From Oreocharis arfaki (lineage: Eukaryota > Chordata > Aves > Passeriformes > Paramythiidae), in the NCBI GenBank assembly GCA_013398015.1, contig VZRR01011494.1, positions 124,001 through 188,000 on the forward strand: 64,000 nucleotides of DNA, read 5' to 3'. Position 1 is the first letter of the stretch, and each line of letters opens with the position of its first letter. Both the position numbers and the translations under genes were made by a program. The notes beneath the pieces were generated by a model. It was not told the DNA's origin. It searched no databases and was given only the letters and a program-made list of their open reading frames with translations. Of the stretch, positions 1 through 13,100 are shown in pieces.

Positions 1-171
1 AACTCCAGTATTATGTGATCTAATGCTAATATTTGGTAAGAAGAGACATATTTGAATGGTCTAAATACTACCGAATCTTGGTTCTAGCTCTTCAGAAGTA
101 TCCAAACAATGTAAAAGAGTAAGGCTCAGTAGTTTAAAGGAAATTTATACTGCCTAAATAGGGTCCTACTA

Positions 172-534
172 TGTGGAGGGCTGTGGGCCCTTGGTGCAGG
201 AGCCCTCTGCACATCCTTGGAGGAGAGAGGCCTGGGGCCCAAAAGAATCGCCCCAGAGATAAGCAACTTTCCTCTCAGTCATGGTGACAAGAAGAGCCAC
301 TCCCAACACGCCTTGTTTCTTTATGGTAATAGCCTGTACCCCGTTGGCTAATTGGTTTCTTCCCCACCCCCTGCCTTTCCCACATAAACCCCTGCTTCTA
401 CCCCTGACCAGGGGAGTTCTTGTCCCTGGCCTCCCCTTCACAGGGGCTGCTGGACAATAAAGGAATTGCTCTGTGGAATTGCCATACAAGGCTCCTGTCT
501 CTCTGTCCCCGGGTTTTGCCTGGGTAATTTCACA
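172..534 (+). mobile_element. Probable solo LTR of an endogenous retrovirus
   Basis: A GC-richer block with LTR layout: a TG start, a CCAAT-type GGCTAATTGG near 345, a TATA-like CATAAAC near 383, AATAAA at about 456, a CT-rich U5-like end and a CA terminus. The family differs from the LTRs at 9175 and 38002. No target-site duplication could be confirmed and the right boundary may extend further (to about 715). Confidence 0.5.
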
Positions 535-3500
535 AAGAGCTGAATCACAAAGAGCTCATATAGCTTGTAGCTGAGAAGTTGCTACACTTGCTGAAATCAC
601 CCATCGCCTGGGGGAGTTGCGAAGCTCCTGGAAAAGCTTTTCCCTGGCAGGATACTTTCTCTAGGAAGGTCGCAACACACGGGGTTGTCCACCACTGGAC
701 CCCAAAGGCAACTCTGCTATAGTAAATGCTGCCTATTTTAACTTCCTTGGAACAGTATCAATAGCATTTCAGTACAAAGATAAATTTCATAAGAAACCTT
801 TTTCTTAAAAATACCCTTTATTTACACATTTTAAAGAAGGTAATATATTAATAGAATTGTTTAGATCCACTAAATATTTAAAAGGTTTCGTAGAAATCAA
901 GGATAGAAAAGATATTACCTGCCTTTACAGTGGCAGAAGGTTCCTTCAGTTCATTTTCCAGTACTGCATCCACTTGTGTTCAGTATACCTCTATGTCAAT
1001 GCCCTGATGAGGCCTGGAAAGTAAGTTGGAGAAGATATCAAACAATGCATCTCAATTTTGCCTGGGATGTAGAGCAAATAGCTTCCTAAGATGATAGTTT
1101 TAGGAGTGCCATATTTTTAGCAAAGCAATCTTACATCCTGTGGTGATACGGGAACTGTTGCAGTCAAAGAAACGGGACTAAAGCAGAAGCACTGGGATGT
1201 GCAGTGTAACTGGGATATGCTCTGTATAGAAAATCCCCCTTTATGAAGAAAAAATGCTACAGTTGCTAAATCTTGATGACAAGCAACCTACCTGTCCCCA
1301 GTTCAGCAAACTGGGTTACTGCATCCTAGGTCTGAAGAGCTACACTGCGACTGAAGTAAGCAGGTCTCAGCCTTTCCACTTGTCTCATGAAAACAAGAGC
1401 ATCACTTTATCCTTCAATTTTTCAACTTTCTATCAAAGTACACAGATAATAAAGTTTCTTCACTCCTACTCTATATTTGTCTAAATTGCAAGTCATTCCC
1501 CTTTACTATTCCGCTCCCATTCACTTTATTACGTAGGGAAAAGTACTGCTTACAAGTTGTTTATACAGTTTGGACTCTGCTCTTAGTACACTACTCTTTG
1601 AAACAGGTATTGTTAAAGCAACACAGCCCCCTAGTGTGGATATAATCCAAGCGTTTAATTCATATACAATTATGAGGCACTAACTTTCACCAGACTACAT
1701 ATAGTAACAATTACACAGACTTCACTTCAACAAAAAATCTCTAACCAGACAACAACAAAAAACTCAAAACCATAGACATAGAAAATCTGCACCAGCCAAT
1801 AATCAAGAATGTAAATTTAATAAAAATTTAATAGCTAAAATAGTTTACATTTGGAGCAGTTCAGCTAACATTTTTGAGTGAAGGCTTTCAAAGAGATGGA
1901 ATTAAATCACAGACCTTAATTCTGGTGCCTCATATCTTAAAGACTGGAAGAAGGTCAGGTATCACTTATGTAGTATAATCCAGCACCATTTTCAGCAGCT
2001 GGATTTTCACTACTCATTCTGTTGTGCCAACACAGCAAATTCAATCAGAATGGTGCCCCAGGTTAGAAGCAGATGGGCAGGATTCCCTGCATGAATGAAT
2101 TTCCTGATGTGGTTCTCTACATATCCACAAAGAACACTAGCTGCACCACAGCAGGGAGGAGACTAGGCCTGGGAATAAGCAACCTAACCAAAATGTATGC
2201 ATAGTTCCTCACCAGCATCTATATTCAGCTTAAATGTCATTCCCAGTACTCTGTTTCTGCCTGCCTTTAAGGCTGGCATCAACATGCTTAGACTAAACAC
2301 ACTTTTCTAGTCATGTCTCATGTCCTGTGCTCCTCCGGTGACCTTTGAAGGCTTTATCTGCATCTGCTCCACGCCCAGGAGATACGCCTTCCCTACAGCC
2401 GTGCAGAACTGCACACAGTATTCCAGTGAAGTAAAGCTGAGAATTCTTAAGTGAAGTGAGATTGTCTGGAGTCTGAAAACACAAAATGGGATGCAAGACT
2501 TTAGATTAGACAATTCACGGTGTAACATTTTCATCCAGAACAACTTTGCAGAACCAGATACAAAAGACAAAATTTCAGTTTTGAGACTGACAATAATCAA
2601 CAGATCCCATGGACAAAAAGTTACATTTTCGCACTGTTTTAAAAAATGATGATGCAGTGAATGAACAAATTAACATGTTCCATCCTCTGGTTATTTTGGG
2701 TTCTTTTCATATTATTATTGTTCTGTATAATGCAATAGACATTAAATATTTAGTTTTAAATCTTTTGGGATCTTTTCTTACCTGACTACAGAGTCAGGTT
2801 GATTAAGTGGTATGTGGCTAACCCTTCCTACAAACAGTAATTTTTCTCCACCTTTTAAGTATTCTGATTACATATTTCAATAATGCTAAAAAGGCCCACG
2901 AAACATCAGATTTCACCCCCTCCCCCACAAAATCAAGTACTTTAACACCGACATTTGGCCACAAATAAGGTGCACAAACTTTTTTTCTTCTCTACATACG
3001 TTGCAGATTGACTTAGCAATAAACATGAAGGTTTATACTACTGGGACTAAATTGCAGGACTTTATAATCAGTTTTTAATTTGGTGTCTATGCTCCTAAGT
3101 TATGCTGTTCTTATGTTTCTGGATCAATTAACCACCTCATCTCCCTTCCTGACTAAAGGGCTTATTTACAATTAATCTTCAATTATCTTTTGTGAAAAGG
3201 GCATATTTACCAGCATCAGTGATCTCAGACCTAAATCTGTGCTTATAATTTTAAGACAGGCATGTAAAATGCTATACAATAATTTACTATGCACTCAAGC
3301 GCATAAAGCCTTTCTTCCGTTGCTGTTTTTAGAGAAGGGTTGGCATGCTCTATCCAGAGAAGAAAAAAAAGTAACTTTAGTTACAATAATTGCTTTTGTA
3401 AACTGATGTTTAAAACATAATAGGAATAACCAAGCAACCACTTACAGTCTTTAAAGCTCTGACATTGTATGGAATCAGCTGGTAAAAAGACATTTTGTCC

Positions 3501-6305
3501 CACTGCAAGGTGCCCCTGAGGTGGCTGCTGTTTTTGAAACCATGCTTCTTTAAAGACAGACAAGGTTGCAGGGAAGTACTGTCCAGCTGACTCCTTTGGC
3601 AAGACTCCCAATGCAGTGCTGAAATGCTCCTGTTTCATGTGGCATTTCAACAGTATCCAGTTAGAACAGCAGCATCTTATATCAACTGCATTGATTATCT
3701 GACTCCCTATTTTTTCAAATACACTTAGAAACAACTTGTACTTATCAGTGATCAAAACTTCCATTTACTACAATTAATAATTACAGTAATTTCAAAAAGC
3801 AAAGAACATATTTTATAGCCTAAAAAAAGTTATGGCACCAAGTCTCTTAGGCAAAATATTTTTGAGAACAAATACTATATTGAAAAGAGTGTTACAAGTG
3901 GAACTAATTCTTTTTTGAGGAAATGCTTGTGATTTGCCTCTCAAAACTGGCATCTTGAAGTCTATTCATTATTCTCTATGAAATCACCATAACAGCAAAG
4001 CCTCCAAACAGAAAGCAATACTTCGTTTCTCTGGAGAGTCATACCTTTTTATTTATCTAGTACACACACAATCAACCCTCCTCCTCAAAAAAGCACTGTG
4101 CACTATCTATGAGGACAACCAAAATTAATTAGAAAATATTTTTGTTGCAGTCCAAAATATAATCTTTTTCATGCTGACCAACACCCAATGTATAACATTT
4201 GTTTCCTGAAGAAATGGTTGATTAAAACCCAGTAACACCATTTTAAGGTTTCATAAATAATTCAATACATTTTACATATAAATTGCCTCTTCTTCCAAAT
4301 GAAATAATAAATTTATTTTTCAAGGAAAAATCACAGACGTAATTAAAAGTAAAAAACAAAACTGTATAATAAATATTTTAAATACACTGGACTTTTTTAT
4401 CTCTTCAGTGATACAAATCAATGCAAGAACACACGTAATTTAGCTGATCAGTTTTTAACCAAAGCAGTACAATATCCTAAAAATTAATTAGCACTTGTGT
4501 AATCAATCACATTAAGTATCTCAAATGATTTTTTTTATTTTATTTTTGTAAACAGCTTAATTGAATTTTCTTGGAATCCTTCTCATCTTTTAATTTCAAA
4601 TTTAATTAGGCTGTAATTACAAATCTTCTGTCATATGCACAGAAAACCTGTTTCATCTCCGTCACACTACATGCTAAAGTTAGCATTTGCAACTTCTTGA
4701 TATAGAGCTTGAAATAATAACCTTTAACAGTTCAAAATGAACTTTTAAGGGTGACCTGGGAAACAGTAGGAAAATAATAAATGCCATACACCGCCAGAAG
4801 GTAGGCAGTAGAAGGCAACTACATCATAGTTTATGATTTCTTCTAGCAGTATTTTCGTGTTGCCCCACAACTGCAAATGCGTTGTTTCGTGACATCACTG
4901 AATGAACTTCATATACGTGGCTTCTTCTGATGACACAGGAAATGCCCGTGCAAGTGAGCTCTTGCACTTCCATGGTGAGGTATCCAGTGCCTTAAAGATC
5001 TAAGTACAGCAGCACTAAAATGTATCTTTGAAGTCTAACGCAGCTCCACCAGCCTATGACTTTGTAAAAGAGCAGACTGCACATCTAGGTTTTGCCAGCT
5101 GTCTTTCTCTGACTACCTCACCTTCTCTGAACTCAAACAGAACACAAGTCCACCAAACAGCTAAATCAAATTGACCAAAGACCACACACACAGATTCAGA
5201 GACAGTAAAGTTACCTTTAGAACTGTGTGATTATATTCCAACTTACACTCTCCATTTGCTAAAAATAATAGAAAAAATGTTGATGCTGTGGATAACACTA
5301 GAGTCAGGTACACTTTACCCAGGTCACTGACATCACTTAGTGAATGCACACTGTAATTTTCTCAGCTGTATTTAATGAAGATTTTAGTTTATTATCAAAT
5401 TTACACTGCACTAACATTTTACAATACTGTTGATTCTACAGGAAATCAATCATACTTAAGAAATATACGAGAAGCTTGCTACAGAAAACGGTTTAAAGGG
5501 AAACAGGAAATAAGAAATGGAATAAAGGGAAGAAAGAAAAGGGATAAAATGGAAGAATAAAAAGAAAATTATGAACCTTAAAAGAATTCAAGACATAATA
5601 TCTGAACAGAATAAGGTTTGCCGTAATATTACAAAATAGCATGGGGAAATTATCTCTGCTACTGTTGCAAAGTATGCAATTGGCTTTCGAAGTAACAACC
5701 AAGGAAAATTCATGAATAAAAATACACAATACATCATTTTATTTAACAAAGACTACAATTGTAAACTTCATACCTTTAAAGAAAAAAATTGGTGTCTGCA
5801 TGTGTAAACAAACACAAATATTTTAATATGCTTTGATTAGCAGACAGATATAAAATCAGCACTAATTCTAAAAAATTAAAATAATTTAAATTGTTGTATG
5901 ATATTATAGCATGAAAAATAATCCTAAAATTAAATTGATTTATAAAGGAATACCTTGAAGTGGATAAAAATACAATTTTTATTTTAAAACCTCATAAATA
6001 AATTAAATGTCTTTTCTAAAAAAAAATACTGAAATTAGGTGGATTTTCCTACTTTCAGGGGACATGACAGCAGGACTACATCAGTTGAATGTTAAAAGCT
6101 CAAGGTCTTCTGAACGGTTTGATTTGCTAAAAATTATGCCAAATATTCAAAAGAAAAGCTTTACAGTTAGGAAGAAACTGCTTTCTTCAGTTATAATACA
6201 AAAGATAAGAGTGGAAAAGAGTGACAAAACTCCATGATAGTGTAAAAAACTCTGCTCTGTGTCTTTCAGGCACTTTCATAACTCTGAAAATAACATGTTC
6301 AGCTA
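535..6305. other. Non-coding 3' flank of CAAP1
   Basis: AT-rich. No open frame has exon-like flanks or a recognisable product. Stretches around 2150-2420 show weak resemblance to antisense CR1. The 4100-4700 segment is very AT-rich with many TAAT/ATTA cores. Confidence 0.6.
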
Positions 6306-6311
6306 TTTATT
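6306..6311 (-). terminator. Candidate CAAP1 polyadenylation signal
   Basis: AATAAA on the - strand about 470 nt past the CAAP1 stop. An ATTAAA lies slightly closer (near 6385), and further AATAAA copies occur to the left, so the true 3' end is not fixed by sequence alone. Confidence 0.3.
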
Positions 6312-6414
6312 TGAAAGGTAAAAAACCTTCCCTCTAGGAATTCAAATTTCAAAAAATTGAGTATGCCTTTAAACAAATCATCACATTTTAATTAGAATAC
6401 CTGCATTATGATGA

Positions 6415-6485
6415 GATAGGCCCCAAGAAGAACAAAGCAGTCTCAAACCCCTTCCAATCCTAACCATTCTATCGTTCTAAGTTTC
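6415..6485 (-). mobile_element. Short CR1 LINE 3' end
   Basis: The reverse complement reads like the end of CR1 (AGAATGGTTAGGATTGGAAGG). It lies just beyond the CAAP1 stop in the same orientation, within the likely 3' UTR. Short and degraded. Confidence 0.45.
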
Positions 6486-6778
6486 TACAACAACCCTTCT
6501 GGAAGGCACCAGATTCCTGGCACAGCTCTACACGTGGTGTCACTCCTTGAGGAGGTGACCCAGCACAAGGACACCTCATCTCAGGGAAGTGCCAACCTCT
6601 GTTTGTGCATGTCATGGAAGCAGCACACTAAAGGCAACAAAACTGCTGAACCATAGGTCAGGATACATAACACAAACTGAATGAGGAATGTCATACCCAG
6701 CCCAGACACACTGCAGCACTGAAGAGAACAGACATCACCTTCTTCAAAACAAATACTGAAAATGAAATCTGAACAGTC

Positions 6779-7122
6779 TTAGGGCTGTTTTTTGACATCA
6801 CCAGCTTTCATCAGAGCCTTAATAGCTCTGGCCCTCATCTCGAGCTCCAGAAGCTCCAGCTGTTGTGCTGATGGCTGAACATCTTCTGATGGAGGAACGG
6901 CTAAGGTTGCTGCTTTGTGCTCCTTTGGGCTGGACTCTGCCAAGCCCAGTATCTCATTCACACTCTTCTCAATGTCCTTCTGAAGGTCATCTATCTGACC
7001 AGTTCCACTTCTGACAGTGCTCTCTTGCACATCTGGGCCATCCTCTTCATTGCATGGGCCTTCTATGTCACTATCATATGCATCTGCATTTATGCTGAGG
7101 ACATCACTATCTTCTCCCTTGC
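6779..7122 (-). CDS. CAAP1: CAAP1 coding exon 6 (last)
   Basis: Encodes residues 190-303, from KGEDSDVLSINADAYDSD to ALMKAGDVKKQP followed by TAA. The acceptor is TTACAG before GCAAGG. The second half (IDDLQKDIEKSVNEILGLAE and LELLELEMRARAIKALMK) is predicted to be helical and is nearly identical to the human C-terminus. Confidence 0.95.
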
Positions 7123-10100
7123 CTGTAACACAAACAAAACAATCATAGAAAGTTGCCTAATACAATTGTTTTTACCTCAACTTACAAAATCACTTCTGCT
7201 TAAACCGTTACTCTGCAAATTAAGAGAGTGCAAAAAAGTCTGTAAGACAACCAATTCCTCTTCTTTTTCTCCTCCAACTTTTAAAGCTGAGCTAATTTAT
7301 ACAAGTGTCAACATATTTTTATGCCAATCTAAAAGAACATGCAGTATAGGAAAGCAACAGTACCAGAAAAATGTATTCCCTCCTATGAAGTTACATGACC
7401 TATTTTCCTAATTAAAATGTCATAAGATTTTATATCAAAGAAAGCTTCTGCAGTGCAAAACTGATTTTGTTTAGCTTTTAAGTAAACCTAATTTTCAGAA
7501 TGCAACTTACAAAAATTACACTCAACTATGTTATGTATTTTAAGAGGAGTGGGACTACAGTGAGACACAACACTAAAAATTAATAGAAACTCCACTTCTG
7601 GTGCAACTACTCAGAATTTATCACAAGTCTTCCAGACGTATTTAACTCAGATGTAAAAACATGAAGGAATTTATGACTTTGGTTTTTAATGGTGGCTGAA
7701 AGTAGGAGTTTATTTTAAAATCGTAATGAGAAGAGGAGGCAGTGCAATACAATAAAAGCAAAGCTCTATCAGAATCTGACTAACTGTTCTCTCAATTTGG
7801 CTACAGCAAGACGTGCTTTGACACACTGGCCTCAGAAGTTACTGCTCTTTCATCAGCTTTTGTATCTGTGGAAACTTAGAGCAGGATTGGTTCCTGCTTA
7901 AAATTAATAATGCATATTCAGACAACGGTAAAGTTACTGATTATAAAGACTTCATAATTTCTTTTGGTAATACCATTTTTACCACTTGCACAGAGAAAGG
8001 AAGGCTTTAGAATGATGTTACTCTTTTTTTTTTAAAACATTTTAATATGCTTTTTGGTACCTGTATGCATTTGGTTTTAGTACATGAAAAGTGCCCAAAA
8101 ACCTTAGGAAAGACCTACTTTTCTTGGGGTTTACAACATTCCTCCCATCCTGAGGGTGTGGAAAAAAAATCAATACTCAGTTACTTAGAAAGTTATAAAT
8201 GCAATTTTTCTACTTAAAAAACAAAGGGAGGGAGGAAAGGAGGATCAAAACATTTCAATATAGTTTTATAAAAAATAGTAACATTTTGAAACATTAGGGT
8301 TTTATGGATTCAGCATTGAAAATTTTTCATACTATAGACACTTAATTCAGTTACTCACTCCTGATCACTCCGTATCAGGGTATGATTTGTCACAGCATTT
8401 AAGTTCAGATTTAAGAATTCTGCACATTCGCCCTGAGAATGCACTCCTGATTTCCTGATTTATAATCTTTGTTATCAGTCAGTACTTCACAACACTGGTT
8501 TACCTGACTGTAAAAAGCAGCCATAATACTGGTAAATACGGCAAGTTTAGGAATATACACAGCTAAGGTATGTGGCACCTCAAAAACTCCAAAGAAAGCT
8601 AACAGGAAAGCAAATTCAGCTCATGAAAATGTATGTTAAGACATATAAAAGAAGTTTACGGATAACTTTTTGCCTTTTTTCTTTTTTGCAAGATAAATCA
8701 CAATTTTGAAATAATAAAATCTAAAAACCTAAGATATAAACAAAGCAACAGAAAATCCTCCTCACAGCAGTGTGTATAAAAACTACTGGTGAGATGAACA
8801 TGCAAGGGTCTTCTTTGATCCTAAGTAGTCTTGCCCTGTTCCTACTGTGACAGTAACTTCAAGATTAGTATTTCAGCTTCAGGTGCAGTTTTCCCTATTT
8901 CCCACACCACTTACTCCCCTTTGAACACTCTTTTTAACCTTACCTTGCAAGCCACAATGTATAGGAAAGATCAGAATGGGAAACAACAAGATTAAGAAAC
9001 GGTAACTTTTCTGTCTTACTTCACAGTATCAGTCAGTATTTACCTAACATGCTGGTCAACCAAGCAACATTTCCATGGATCAAAAAGCAGGTGCATCAGT
9101 GGATCACAGTTCAAAGACTGAAACTTAACCTCTGAGTCTGCTCATCCTAATTCACTGCCAAAGTTAAACTGACCTGTACTGAGTCTGGCTGAGATGGAGT
9201 TTATTTTCTTCACAGCAGACTGCATGATGCTGCTTTTGGATTTGTTTCTGAAATGGTGCTGATAACACACCAGTTTGGCTGCTGCTGAAGAGTACTTGCA
9301 CAGCCTCAGGGCTTTCTCTGTTTCTCACTCTGACCTCCTAGAGAGTAAAATAGGGGTCTGCAAGAGGCTGGGAGCAACACACAGCCAGGACAGCTAAGCC
9401 AAACTGACCTAAGAGATATGCTCCACCACCATACAACACTGGCATTTTCCTTACCAAGTAAATGTCATGCATGCTGAGTTTCTGCTTTCCAAGGAATGGC
9501 GAAAAAATCTGGCTGCCAATGGGAGGTTGTCTCTAATTTTGCTTTGTTTCAGTGCACAGCTCTTACTTCACTTATTAAAGAGTCTTTATGCTGACTCGTA
9601 AGTTGTTCTCGTTTTGTTTTGCTGATTGTCACCTCTACCCCACTGGGGGACAAGTAATTGAGGAGTTGGCATGCACCTACTCCTGGCTGGGGTCAGCCCA
9701 CCATAGGATTCCTTTTGGAATTAACTGGTCACATTAAGAAGGAAAAAAATATTAAGTCACTCACGTCTGTCCCAGACTTGTATGGATGAGAAGCTGGGCA
9801 GAACAACCTTGGGCTCTATTTAGAACTTGCAACCTTCAAAACTGTGTAATTCAGTGTTCATACAAGGGTTTTGGCCTACCAATGTTTAATAAGCTAACAG
9901 GCTTTGTTTCTCTCTTTTGCACCTATGTTTTTACACAGTAATATGGATCATGGCTGGCATTTCACATTATCTTTTTCATTTTGGGAACTTACTTTTTCCT
10001 TCATCTAAAGTTGTAAAATTCATTTTAGCACACTTAATTCCATTTCTAGATTTTATTTTGTCCACTTCTGCTTATCTTCACATTCTGTCTTCTTTTTCCC

Positions 10101-13100
10101 ACAGTTTCTCAGGCTGCAGTGTAGGAGAATGACTAATATATAATAATTTTTAATATATAAGATATTCTCAAAAGCTCTTTAAAGGTAACATCTGGAGTGG
10201 AGCCACTGTTATAGCCCAAAGCCACCATGATACTCTGGTTGATTAAGTCATAAGAAACAACAATGCAATATCTGCAACAGTCATAAATTCCCTTTGATAA
10301 CACAAAAGTGGAAGAAACCTGCAGGAAATATGTCAGTTCTAAGACTCCTCCATATAGTACAACAAGCAACATTTAAACGATTCTTCACAGTCAAAGCAAC
10401 TCACTCCTTAGAGTTTTGATGCTCTTACAACTCTTTCCTTTTCCATTTAACTGTTCTCACTACTTCAGAAAAAAACCATATTGTTTCACAAAATTATTCC
10501 AAGAGACATCTTTTAGACAAAATTCTGATTTGTGAAATTGCAGTTGCAAGAAGCAAATAAAGTTAGATTTTTGCAAAAGAGAAATGTAGCTTAGAAGAAT
10601 TTGCAACATTCTTTGATTGGAAATGCTATTTCTGATGTTTCTGCATACAGCCAGTCAAAATGAAAATAAACAGACTGAGATAGAAACACCTACAGTTCTA
10701 GTGCTTCATGCACAAACTAAGCTTCATGCACAAACTAACACTGGCAGCTGTTATATGTGCTGATTTAATGACTGGAATAAAACAAATACTACTGCAGGCT
10801 AAAAATACTGTTTTCTTGTGTAGAAAGAACAAATGTACACCAATAACTTACTTGCCTTTGCATTTTCTATTCTGCCAATCACTGCAGTACTTGAATGTCC
10901 CACAAGCTGCATTTTTGCATTTAAAAAGAGAAAGTACACAAGACAAAATGTTCATTCTCAATGATTCAAAAATGTGAGTGCGTACGTCTACTTGCACTGA
11001 CTAAAAGTAAAATAAGCCAGCTAATGCAAGTGCTGGGTGTCAAGCACCATTTCATTGGACCTCAGCTCTGTACAATCAAGCAAGGCAAGTTTTCATATAC
11101 CAAGACTGAAAGAAATTACTGAATTACAAGCAGTCCTTTGGCAAGCAGTTATTCTTATGGATTTCTATGAATGCCAAAACAGAGTACTGTAGACTCACAT
11201 GATCATCTCAGCGTAAAATAAACCTGACACTCATTTCAGCAAACAGTAACAGCAGTATTAGCAACCACCAGCATATCAAAGACCTTAAATGACTGAAGTT
11301 CCTCTTCAGCTGAAAAACTAGATACGAGGAGCCACATGAGCCCTGCAAGAACTACAGTCATGTTCCAGAAGCTAAACTAGCAAACTCTGAAGAGCTGCAG
11401 TTTGCTTCTAGCCACAAAAAACCCTCCATTACTACAGAACTAAGAAGCCAAAGTTCCTACAATGTCTTCTTCAATGTCCCCATCATCTTTTCTGAAACTG
11501 TACCTGCAGGAGAAGGTGCAACCCAACACAAGCTGATTTCTAAGAGGATGCTTCTTTGTGACTGCAGCTACTGTTCACAAGAGAGCTGTCAGCTCCTGGA
11601 ATTAGTCACTGGCCAACATCAAGAACACAAAATTTCAGCTTTCTCTACTACATACCTTGTTTCGATTCCTGACCTTCCAGCTTGCTTTCTTCTCTCAGAG
11701 AAGAAGTTGAGTCTATACTGTTGTCCTGTCTGGAAGCAATTAAGAACACATTTTAATCATGATAATTTACAATTCAACAGAACATTTCTAAGAAACAAAA
11801 CAATTATGAGGTGGCAGGCCAGTAAGACAGCTACAGTAGGAATAAAGGCAGAAGGAATACAGAGAGAGATAATCTGAGCACTTGAAAATAAACTTTTCTT
11901 GTTTTGCCTTGTGATACACAAGGATAAAGCAATTATTTCCACTACATCCTTGCCTTTTAGAGTAACAATACTCAATGGTTATAACTGAGGACTTACAGCT
12001 GAGTAGTTATAAAGGAAACGCTCCTCATATTAGGAGCTTTTCTGTAAAACTCCAAATAAGTTGTCACATAATTAAATGGTTTGGGAAAACAATAGTTTCT
12101 CCTGTGCTCAAATACTATTTACTGTCTTATTTTGAAAGTAAAAAGGTATTTTCATGAAATTATCATCAGCCCATCACCACCCTCTCCTAAACCACAATCT
12201 TCTTGTTTCACAAAGGGATACTTTTTAAACTGAAACTGTTTACAACTCAGCTATTACAATGTATTCAGTACTTGCATTTCTCTATTTCTCCTATTTAAAG
12301 ATTTCTACCCTTGATTTGCAGTGTTTCAACTCTTTACACAATGGTAAGAAAGAGACACTTCTGTGAAATGTTAATGTCCTTCACATACTTCACACATACT
12401 AGTTATATAAACAGTGAAAAAAAGGTAAAACATACAGGAAGGGCACAGGTGAAAGGATCCAGAACCACAGGAAGAGTTCAGTTGCCTCATCTGGTAAGCA
12501 TTTTGACAACAGAATTGCCAAATTCCTAAACTGAATGTTGGTGTGGCATTGGTTTCACCTATATTAAAATGGAATCAATGCAGCTCTCCTGCCCATGGGA
12601 GCTTAACAACACTATAAAAAGGAAGCAGTATTCTGGTATCACAGATGTAAATATAATGATTAACAACTTGTTTTTCTGCAGGGTTTTCCTGAAATCGAAC
12701 ACCTATCTATTTTCCCTATGCTCTACAAGTTGGTTTTTTAACATGTGCCCAATGGTTTTATCAGGAAGGGGAACACCAAAACATTTCTAGCCATCGTGGT
12801 CTGACAGGCAGTTATTTTTATTTCTATTTCCTTTTCTGCAGTGGCAAAGGCTACGTCAACACTCTCCTTTTTCTCCCACTGTTTTTAGCCATTGGAACAT
12901 AAATGTGTAAAGCATCATGCAATAATTCATTAAGAAGAATAAACAGGTCAATACACTTGGCTAGTGAAGCCCTGGACCTGGACCATTCTGTTCTGCCTAT
13001 TTACTGAACCACATGGCTACACTTACTCTTTTTCCAAATCAGATTACAATAAATACACCCACACACGTGTGCCAGCAACTGCAAAGGAGACCACAGGTCA

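Larger units (their letters stand above)
7123..11655 (-). other. CAAP1 intron 5 (4.5 kb)
   Basis: Contains a solo LTR on the opposite strand (9175-9703) and a perfect 18-base tandem duplication (10703-10738). Nothing else is recognisable. Confidence 0.7.

Noticed and set aside
6917..7411. A 164-codon + strand frame over the end of CAAP1
   Set aside because: Antisense shadow of CAAP1 exon 6 extended into intron; no recognisable product.
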